From Endotrypanum monterogeii (lineage: Eukaryota; Euglenozoa; Kinetoplastea; Trypanosomatida; Trypanosomatidae), in assembly GCA_000333855.2 (NCBI GenBank), contig CM007320.1, forward strand, positions 883,761 to 947,760: a stretch of 64,000 nt of DNA, written 5' to 3'. Below, piece after piece: positions 1 through 9,500 of the stretch. Position 1 is the first letter of the stretch; the number at the start of each line of letters is the position of its first letter. The notes beneath the pieces were generated by a model. It was not told where the DNA came from. It saw only the letters and a program-made list of their open reading frames with translations, and did no database searches. The position numbers were made by a program, and so were the translations under genes.

Positions 1-1176
1 CGCTATCAGAAGGACAGCGTGTACGTGCAGCGCCTCGTCGCGGAACTAATAAATGTGCTGAAGAGCGACCAAGGCTTGTATGACTATCCAGCCAGGGATA
101 CAGTTTTGCTCTTGCTAGACCGCAGCGACGACCCGCTCACCCCACTTCTCACCCCGTGGACCTACCAGGCGATGCTTCATGAGCACATCGGGCTTTGCTC
201 CAATACGCTGAAGCTCCCGCCTCACGTACAAGGTGCCGAGAAGGAGGGCTACGTCTTCTCTGAGCTGGGCGACACCTTCTTCGCCAGCAATATGTTCAAC
301 AACTGGGGAGACCTGTGCAATAGCGTGAAGAAGTATGTCGACCACTGCAAAGATACATTAAATCTTGATCGCCCAACCGCCACGCTCGAGGAGCTGAAGG
401 CGTTCATGCAGCGAATTCCCCAGACAAAGAGTCTCACCGGGTCTGTTACAAAGCACACGACTGTCACGACGCATCTTTCAACGGTTATTAAAGAAAGAAA
501 TCTCCTAGAAATTTCTCTTCTAGAACAGGACATGATCGCCTCCTCCGATCAGAGTAATCACTGGGCACGTTTGCAATCGTTTGCAGAGCGCCCCTCAACC
601 AGTCAAGAGGACCTCACTCGTCTCTGTCTTATATATCACCTACGCTATGAGCAGCCCGGTGGTAGGTCGCAGGTAACACCCTACCTCGACCGTGTCAGCT
701 CGAACTATGCGTTGTTGCTCCGCAAGTTGTGGAAGTACTATGGCCATAACAAAACCAGCGATCGTCTGTTTGCCGCTACCGGTGTCATGGCCAAGATCGT
801 GAAAACATTTGTGGATGTAGGCAACATCTACACGCAACATGAGCCTGTACTGAAGCGCACCTTGCAGCAGTTGTACAGTGGCCAGCTGGCGACCGCCTCA
901 TACCCTTACCTGGAGCAGCCCACTACTTCCTCTGGGGGTGGTAGCATTCCAAACACGGAATACAAGCCGACCGAGGCGATAGTGTACATGTGCGGTGGCT
1001 ATACCTTCGCGGAGGCGGCCCTGGTGCGCGGCATTAATTCCCGCACTGCGTATAAGCCAGCTGATACAGCTTTGTTCTCAGCCGGTGGGGCTCACATCCA
1101 TACTTCGATTGGTGGCGAAGCAATTCTTAACACGCATTCGTTTCTGGGTTTGCTTGACCAGCTGCCGTCGTCTTGA
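1..1176 (+). CDS. VPS45: Vacuolar protein sorting-associated protein 45 (Sec1/Munc18 family), 5' end outside window
   Basis: Sec1/Munc18-family regulator of SNARE assembly on the trans-Golgi/endosomal route. The frame is open from base 1 (RYQKDS precedes the GTG at 19), so the GTG is not a start and the N-terminus lies upstream. The visible 391 residues follow the VPS45 pattern in order: the RYQ segment, LLLLDRSDDPLTPLL, the WTYQAMLHEHIG block, TGSVTKHTTV, ERNLLEISLLEQD, the NIYTQHEP motif, and a C-terminal block with IVYMCGGYTFAEAAL and LNTHSFLGLL. VPS45 proteins are about 570 residues, so roughly the last two thirds are present. The stop at 1174-1176 is followed by a (GT)n tract typical of trypanosomatid 3' UTRs. 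No frameshift or truncation is seen in the visible part. Assignment to VPS45 rather than Sly1, VPS33 or Sec1 rests on the matches around the LDR and YTQH segments. Confidence 0.94.
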   Translation, partial: RYQKDSVYVQRLVAELINVLKSDQGLYDYPARDTVLLLLDRSDDPLTPLLTPWTYQAMLHEHIGLCSNTLKLPPHVQGAEKEGYVFSELGDTFFASNMFNNWGDLCNSVKKYVDHCKDTLNLDRPTATLEELKAFMQRIPQTKSLTGSVTKHTTVTTHLSTVIKERNLLEISLLEQDMIASSDQSNHWARLQSFAERPSTSQEDLTRLCLIYHLRYEQPGGRSQVTPYLDRVSSNYALLLRKLWKYYGHNKTSDRLFAATGVMAKIVKTFVDVGNIYTQHEPVLKRTLQQLYSGQLATASYPYLEQPTTSSGGGSIPNTEYKPTEAIVYMCGGYTFAEAALVRGINSRTAYKPADTALFSAGGAHIHTSIGGEAILNTHSFLGLLDQLPSS

Positions 1177-1604
1177 ACGACAGAGGACAGGTTCCAGGTG
1201 CGGTGGCTGAGCCGGCAGTGTCACGCAAGGAGTGTCGAGACATCTCTACATGTTAGCGCTGTGGTGATGGTGTGTGTGTGTGTGTGTGTGTCTGAAGAGG
1301 TGTTCTCCACAAGGGGTGCTATTTGCTTGAATAGTGGCCACCAGCCGCCCCTGTGCATATGATTTGTCTTCTCGCATGCCACCGAACGCCTATCTCGGAT
1401 CTTTCGCTTTCCTTCGGCCCCTCCCATACCCTTGCGATGAAGCACTTCCAGTTACCACGAGAAAAGGACGTTCGCGTCCCAACACGGATCTACTTCTTAT
1501 GCCTTTCTGCTTGCGCGTGTGGGCGGCACTGGATGTGTGTGCCTTTCCTGTATATATATATATATATATATTTTACCCCAACATCCGAGCATACGAGGAG
1601 GCCC

Positions 1605-1940
1605 ACACCGGTGCGCACCCGCTGCGCACTACATCCAAGCACGGCGTCCAGAGGGCAGAAGTAGCATCCTGGCTAGCGAGGGAGTGGGAGGTGCGCAGAA
1701 CCGCATGCCCATCAACCCCAATGTGCATATCCGCAGAGGAGGTCGCGTCGTTTCCATGAGGCCCCGGAAAAGCTGGCAGGTCACAGACACAGGAGGGATG
1801 ACGAGACCGCCTCGGCTGACGCCACTGTGCCGTGAGAGCAACAATGCGGCGACTGTGTTTGTGTTGCGAGCACGGGTCTTGTTGACCTCGTTGTTTATAG
1901 AGTGATACCCCTCAACGAATAGTACATAGAAAAAAAAAAA
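1605..1940 (+). mobile_element. SIDER-like short retroposon, copy A
   Basis: A 336-bp non-coding element starting acaccggtgcgc and ending in a tail of about 11 A (1930-1940). Essentially the same sequence recurs at 2107-2422, 19269-19583 and 19719-20053. Length, lack of coding potential, A-tail and spacer location fit the SIDER family of degenerate retroposons, which in Leishmania often lie in 3' UTRs and can affect mRNA stability. The family name is inferred from these traits; I did not verify the SIDER signature. Differences from the 19719 copy appear limited to one substitution and a small change before the A-tail. Confidence 0.55.
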
Positions 1941-2086
1941 GATGTCGTTTGCACAGCGAGGTTGTGCCTGTCGTTGCTCTTGCGGTTGTACTCGTCTTAT
2001 TTATTTTTGGGAGGGTAAGGGAAGCTGGGTGAGACCGGGGTGACAGGAGGGGAAGGTTGAAGCAGAAAGATTCATGTATGTACCGC

Positions 2087-2106
2087 NNNNNNNNNNNNNN
2101 NNNNNN
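2087..2106. other. Assembly gap (20 N)
   Basis: A run of 20 N. The 463 bp to its left (1624-2086) are repeated almost exactly to its right (2107-2570), so the two contig ends probably overlap instead of being separated by missing DNA. Confidence 0.98.
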
Positions 2107-2422
2107 GCGCACTACATCCAAGCACGGCGTCCAGAGGGCAGAAGTAGCATCCTGGCTAGCGAGGGAGTGGGAGGTGCGCAGAACCGCATGCCCATCAACC
2201 CCAATGTGCATATCCGCAGAGGAGGTCGCGTCGTTTCCATGAGGCCCCGGAAAAGCTGGCAGGTCACAGACACAGGAGGGATGACGAGACCGCCTCGGCT
2301 GACGCCACTGTGCCGTGAGAGCAACAATGCGGCGACTGTGTTTGTGTTGCGAGCACGGGTCTTGTTGACCTCGTTGTTTATAGAGTGATACCCCTCAACG
2401 AATAGTACATGAAAAAAAAAAA
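2107..2422 (+). mobile_element. SIDER-like short retroposon, copy B (5' end lost in gap)
   Basis: Begins at the gap edge with gcgcactac and matches copy A to its A-tail (2412-2422). The match continues past the element to 2570 through unique-looking spacer sequence, with only a few small differences (gggtaag versus ggggaag, ggaagg versus ggaaaggg). A transposed copy would not share its downstream flank, so B is probably the same locus as A seen twice in the assembly. Confidence 0.55.
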
Positions 2423-3574
2423 GATGTCGTTTGCACAGCGAGGTTGTGCCTGTCGTTGCTCTTGCGGTTGTACTCGTCTTATTTATTTTTGGGAGGGGAA
2501 GGGAAGCTGGGTGAGACCGGGGTGACAGGAGGGGAAAGGGTTGAAGCAGAAAGATTCATGTATGTACCGCATTGGGCATGTACTGAGCTCCTCCACCCCT
2601 CTAGCACCCTTGTTTCACTTATTCCACAACGCATGCTTTATTTGCATTGAAATGATAAATCTCCAGGCAGTTTTACCGACTAGAAGAAGAAACGTGATCA
2701 CAATGGGGACTGAAGGGATGCTCAGACTGCACAGATTTGCTCAGATGTCCGCCTCCCTCTGTGGATTCGCACAACAGCACTGGATCTCAAAGCGCCGCAG
2801 AACTAAGGCGGATGGAAACCCCCCTTTTTTTTTCTTTACTATTATTGTCTTCCTGTTCATCTATTCTTGGAGAATCAGCTCACATGCCCACAGAGGGGAA
2901 GAGCGCGATCTCCTCTATGCTACCTCTCTCTACTGTGTAAGATAAGGCTCACATTCCGTAGCCCCTCATTTCTATCCTTCTATCTAATGCGTATTTTCCA
3001 TACCTTCAGCAAAAGGAAGCGGTGGGGGCGCACTGACTTCTTGCCATCTTCCCAGTTCACCCCATTCCTCTACCCAAACCCATTCTTACGTGCACCCCAC
3101 GCATGAGCATAGACTTTCACACGCGTTCACCTGAGCGTACATCGGACACTCCCCCCCCCTTCACCCTGCAAAGATAAGCAATCCCAATTTCCAGCTGCTG
3201 TGGCTGATTCTGCTTTTCACACCCACCTTTTTTTTGTGTCTGTGTTACGTGCGCTATTGTCGTGCGGTCAAGGTAGGGAGTCACCGTACAACGCCAAGGT
3301 GACGAGTGAACCCAATACACAGACACACACACACACACATCTACGTACACAGGGGTAAGGGTGTCAAACAATTTTCCGGAAAAAAAGCATACAGGAAGTG
3401 GAAAAAGCGTCTGGGTGTACCCATATACTCGCACAGATAAATATATTAGTACCAGCGACTCCTCCATACTGGGGGCCCTAGCACATCGGGTCCTCTGTGC
3501 GTGCGTGTGAGTAGTTACTTGTCTTCTTTCGTGCCGGTCTTCCTCGCGGGCTCTCGTACTTCTACCCTCTGGTG

Positions 3575-6500
3575 ATGGATGAGGCTGATCCGGTTGCACC
3601 TCCTTCACTGCGCGATGTGCGCAGCGATGGCGTCCTTTGCCCCAGTGCGTCCAATCCCAAGTCGTGGCATGTTATTACCGCGCGGCTCCCAGAGCCGCTG
3701 CCGCTGTGGGGGTCGGCGTATAGTGCTGCTTCCCATACCCCGGTGAGCGTGTTGAACCTCATTACTGCACTCCCGCTGCTACTATGTTTAGATCGCTCTC
3801 ACTACACCGCGACCCTGAACAACGGCCCAAAGCTCTTGGCAGACGCTTTCTCCGCGCCGGGCCCCCGGAGCGGTCGCAGTTTTGGGGTCGTGGGTCGGGC
3901 TGCGTATTCCACCGATGCTGCTACCGCTGCTGTGCATGCGGTACTCAATGATCGAGGGACGCCATCATGGGAAGCGAAGCGTCAGCGTCTCCGACAGCTG
4001 GCGCTCGACTCATTTTTCTCTCCAAGTCTGTCGGCTCGCATTGCCCAGCGTTGTAAGTCCAGCCCCAATGGCGGGGATGGTGTGCGCGAGACATTATCGA
4101 GTTTGCTGCTCCACACACGAGCTGTGATGTCAAGCATCTCGCCAACACAGGCGTATTTGGTTGATCTCTTCGCTGCACAAATTGTGTGCTGGGATCAATC
4201 CTGTAGTTCAGCCGCGACAGAGGGGCCTCGTGCATCCACTCAACAAGCAATACTAGAGACGACGGTCCGAAGGGACGATCAGGCGGTTGAGTCCCCATCG
4301 CTCTCGAAAGCTGTGGCGAGTGGGCGGGCCACGTCGGCATTTGAGCTGCATGGAATCATGACAAGCGGTGGCTCAGCACCCACGTCGGTAATGAGATCAC
4401 CGCGGCGCGGCCAAGAAGAGAAGACGTGTCTACACGCTCCTACCACCATTGCGGAGCAGCTGCTTTACATTATTCTCCGCACCAGCATTGCGGCGAATAC
4501 ACCAGGGCGGTCGTCTATCGTGTATGGTGAAGAAGTCTCTACACACTTGACAGACGGGCTCTGTACCCCGCCTCCACATGACATCAGTAGTACTGCGGGC
4601 CTCACTTCAGCATTTTCCTCCACCGCATCGCCTTCTGTGATGGACAGCCTGGCGCGCAAGAAGCCACGACTGGATGGGGTCAGGAATAACGACGGCGCCA
4701 TATACTCGCTAGGGGGTGAACCATCGGTTTATCACCAGCTCAGGGGCGCCCCTGGCGTGCGCTCAGTCTCTACATTGCCATACCAGCCGCAATGCTGGTT
4801 AGCGCCGTCGACGGTAGCGCTGGTGGAGCGCTCACAGGCGTTGCGGCGACAGCAACGCTGGTCATGCGACCTTGATCCGGTAATCGAGGCTACTGTGGCT
4901 GGCGAGGGCTCATGTGCCCACAGTAGCCACTTGCCCAGTTGCAATTACAGCACGTCCGCTACCGTGATTTCGTTGCTTGGCAGTATGCAAAGCTCATGGG
5001 CTCCTCTCCCTGGTATGTCAGATAGCGACGATGCTGCATCTCTCAGAGCTCTTGTACGCGACAGCGGACTTTCATTTTCTCATGTGCTGCCCTCAGCTGC
5101 ACTAGATGTTGTGCATGCGGTGAAGCGGGAAAATGCCCCCGGTGATTTCCACTGGGAATCGGCGATGATAGGTACGGAGGATTCAGCCGTCGAGGCGCTT
5201 TTCTCGGAGACCTCAGTCTGCGGCGTCGACTCAGATGGCGTTGACGCGCATCAAGACCCCGGAGACGACGAGTCGAGGTCAGCGAAGCAGCGAGAGACAG
5301 GATCTGCTTCAGCGCCGTTGCCTGTGTGCCGCACCCCTTTCGTCTCTTGTCAGCCGTTGTACGACGAAGTCGTGTATGCACAGGTGCACCTAGCTCTTCA
5401 CTGGTGCACTGCGGGCTTTGTCGACCCTTTCTGCCTCACCTACACTGATGTCACCGCTGGCTCGAATCTGCCGACGCTGCGCGTTCGTGAAGAGTTCAAC
5501 CATCAGTCGAACCACGGCGATGACGATCTTCGCTCGCCGTCCACTGCTATTGCGACGAGTGGTCTCACTTCTCTCTTGGAGTGGGGCTGCACTTATGGGA
5601 CGCTCCTACGCCGCCTCAACCGCCTGTGCGACTTGGCTGACGACGCCACACAGCGCGGCGCTCTGGGCAGCTACGGCCGCTGTACTTTGAGCAGCCTACG
5701 GACCTTGCTATGTTTGATACAGCGGCAAATAGGGGAGCTGGGGGATCAGACAGGGGGGCCGCACCGGCTTAGTTTTTTTGAGCTGTTGACGGCGCACCAG
5801 AGGCTGCAGCGAGCAGTAGAGCAGGTAGATGTCCTTGCGGTGTTTTTTTGTGTGCCGCGCGCGGCAACGGTGTCATCCGTGGGTCAGCGTGCGTCACTGG
5901 CCGCAGAATCGTGGGACCCAGTGTACATTCTGCAGCAGCATTGCTCATCAGCAGTGCTTTTGTCGCGCTTATACGAGTGCTATATCTCACGTCACACCGA
6001 CACGCTTGGCCAAAACGGAGGCTCTGCCGCCCGCTACCACGAACTGCAGCAGGAGTGGTTTTCCGAATGTATCACCGCTTTGGGCGTCGAAGGTGTGGAA
6101 AAAATGCCCATGGAGGCGAAGGCCGGGAGCTGCATCTCTGATCAGCAGGGGCAGCAATGCCGAGATGTTCTAGCTGCCCTCGAATCGGGTAAGGCAGCTT
6201 CTGGAGTGCGATTTCCGCCTCAGGGAGCTCATGACATGCGTAGGGCTAGGGTGCAGCAGCGCAAAGAGGTGCTCAGCTCCTCGATCGATGCCATTGGCTT
6301 TCTACTTCGCGCAGCCCTAAGGCCTTTGAACACCATGATCCATCGCTGGCTGACAGCAGGCGAGCTTGCAGATCCCTACGATGAATTTTTCGTTGTGCCG
6401 TCGCACGGCAAAACGCATAGCGGCTTCACATTAGACCTTTCCCCGCAGCGTTTACCGGTCTTTCTCTCGGTTGCTGCGGCCACTGACTTTCTTCATGCAG

Positions 6501-9500
6501 GGGTGAGCCTGCGAGTGCTTCGAGCAGCTGCAGCGCACGTCGTCCTCAGCGCCAAGAGAGATATACACCGTATTGAGTGTATGGCGGAAATCAATGAGTC
6601 CGCCGCGGAGGATTACATGGAGGAGTTGCTCGACATGCGGACACTGCGACGCGCGGCGGACTACTTTATCAAACGATTGGTGCGCGGTGGGACAGAAGAG
6701 GATCCTGCACTCGATAGCGAATGCGCAGTGGGCGGTACTGTTGACCCATTCGACACCACCGACACCGTTCCGCTACCCCTGCCGCCGCGTGTCGATGTGC
6801 TGTCGTCATATGGTGACATTAGCTGCTGGAAAGAGCACTACCAGACGTGTACACGTGTAATGCTAGATGTGGTCGGAGAAGCCGCAAATCCTGGGGAGGG
6901 CAGCGCTTTCGAGGGTTCGGTAGAGGCTGCAGCAGGCGCGTCACTTGGTCTGCAAGAGGACGAGGAAGAGGGGCTTCGTGGTGCTGCGGAAGCCGTGGTG
7001 ATGGTGAATGGCAGAGTGGATGCTGTTGTGTCATCCAAATCTCACCCCAGCGATGAGGAGCTGCTCTCTTCCCATTCCTCGGCTTCGCCGACATGCGCGG
7101 CGTCGTCATTGATTACCGTTTTCATGCACTCCGAGGACGACGAGGACCACTGCATCCACGGGGACGCGGTCCATGCGGCAGCTGGGAAACACGCAATGGA
7201 CAACTTCACCCCCAACTGCTCGTCTCCTCGCCCCTCTTCAACGTCCACAACGAGCGTGCTTGGTCTACGCCACATCACCGGTTCTCGCTTCTCAACGGGC
7301 ACCAGTCTAACGTCGATGGCCTCCTCACGCGGTACCATGGCCCTTTACGGCGCTATTACGGAAGAGCTACGGCAAGTTGCTATCGTTGAGCAGCAGACAG
7401 AGGCAGTCATCGGCCACTCCAGACATTTTCTTCGGGCTGAGTTCGATGCCCATCTGTGGCGCCGCCGCCGTGATGGTAGGCTGAATGACTGGAAAGCCCA
7501 GCGTCTGGCACTTCGGCTACGGCGAGTGCGTGCAATGGAGAGCATTGTTGATGAGCTACGAGACGTGTACAACATTCGTGCTGTGGGCCACGCAGACATC
7601 GAGCGATTCGCATCGTGCCGTAACGAAGAATCTCAGCCTTCAGATCGATTTCCGTACGGGAAGGGGCTTCAGAAAGAACTCAGAGAGGGCCAAGAGTCAT
7701 CCTTATCCAGCTCCTCGGCGGATGCCGTGCGTGTGGTGTTGCCGCTTCGTCAGTTGCCGCCGCCACGCGTCGCGCCGCCAGTTATCTTATATGCAGTCGA
7801 CGACGATGACAGTGTCAACGACCTAGCTGGGGGTAGGCGAGGGAGTCGCGCACATGATGGTCGCTCGCGTCGCACAAGTTTTGCGGCGAAACCCACCATC
7901 ATCGAGGCGTGCACCACATCAGCAGCATGTCCCCAGAACGCACCGCCATTTCAAATATCGTCATCCTCACCGCCGCTGCGCACAACTATGCGGCAGATGC
8001 CGACGGTGAGTGTGCGTGGCAGTCTTTTCCCCCCTGGGCAACAGTGGCGTTCCGCTAGCGCAGGCGAGTCGACAATCGGCAAGTGTCCAAAGGCGCCTGG
8101 GCCACCGCCGCTGGCCGTGTCCACCACAACACGAGTGCCAGCCGCAGGCCCCCCTAGTGGGAGTGTTCCGTTTGTGACTCCGCCGCTGACTGGGACTGGG
8201 GTCCTGATCAGCGGGTGCAGAGGGTCGAGGTCAGCAAAGGATCGAGAGCAGCGTAATGCGGCTCCAGCTGATTTATTCAAACTGGAAGCGAATAGGAAAG
8301 ACCCCGTTCATCAACTCGAGGACTCCAGCACAGTACTGGATGTGCCCTCCGCGTCTACTCCTTCGCCAGCCTCGCCGCAGGCGCCGCTGACACAGCGTGG
8401 TCAACAAGCTGAGGCAGTTATGCTGGGGGAGTATACTGACCTGGCTGGTGCCGTCTCGGCGGTGCGGTGCGACAAGTTCGGGTACAGTCATCCAGACGCG
8501 CTCTTCAAAGTATCAGACATCAACGACGAGGAATTCTTTCTCATGCGCACCGGTCCGAAAAGCTACGCGCGTCGTCAGGCAGAGGAGGCGGCGATAGAAA
8601 AGCTTGAAAAACGACAAAAAAAACTCGCCTCTTGCTCAGTCGATGACCCGGTGTACCTTGGACAGATTGCTGCTGCTGCTGTTGCTGTGGAAGCGGCTGG
8701 GACAGCTGCCTGCTGTGAAGCCATCGAGGACAATGCTGCATCCCCGATTATGTGTCCCTTGTTTAAGAGGCACGATGCCCTTTCAGCCGAAGGTGCATAC
8801 ACTGCTGCCGTGATGGACTACCATGCTGAGGAGGACGACCTGGAGAGTGACAGTGCAAATTGTCAGAGGGGGGATATGAGTCTGCCTACGACTTTGGATC
8901 ATGCTTGGCAGCGCGATGACCCGCAACGAGGCTCATGTGCAGTAAGGACCACAGTCTCAGGAAATGCAGTCACCGGAGAGGGCTACACAGACGAGCTGTG
9001 GTCGTGGACCACAGCAGAGGCGCATCGTTGGTATTTCGACAGCCTCCCTTTATTGCATCGAGTGCTCACTGGCGCTGAGGTGGACCGTGCCCTTCTCGTC
9101 GACGTGGCACTTACGTGCGATGAGGCCGAGGCGTTGCAGCGATGCAGCGGATACTACCGTGCGCTCGGCCGGTACACAGCCAGCTTTCTCACCCACAAGG
9201 CATTGCAGTTCACGCTACTCCCGCCGTATGGCTCCCTCTACCGTCTCACAACACAATTTCTGGACGTTTGCCTCCTGCAGAGAGCGCCAATCGCTGTGCG
9301 CCTCATGGATGTCTGGGTGAGATCGGTTGACGCAGCATTGGAAGTTATTGCAGAAGGTGAGGAAGCTGCGATGGCGCAGAAAATCGTACGCGAGGAAACA
9401 CGGCTCTCGGTATTGGAAACGTTGCGGGACAGCCGACAGGGGCTCGACCTGGTGGATGCGCTTTTGTCTCTCAACGCTTCATTTCAGCGGGAGTGGGCGA

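Larger units (their letters stand above)
1177..3574. other. Intergenic spacer with SIDER-like element and assembly gap
   Basis: Spacer between VPS45 and the GCP6-like gene. It holds a (GT)n tract (about 1270-1291), a (TA)n tract (1551-1571), two copies of a poly(A)-tailed repeat (1605-1940 and 2107-2422) flanking a run of 20 N, a poly-T tract near 2822-2833 and an (AC)n tract near 3320-3340. Frames read through the TA tracts (TyrIle repeats) are not genes. No coding region was recognised. Confidence 0.7.

Noticed and set aside
1629..2388. Repeated 70-130 codon frames with identical peptides at 1629-1905, 2074-2388, 19293-19616 and 19633-20019
   Set aside because: They recur only because the SIDER-like element recurs; both strands are open by chance and no protein family is matched.
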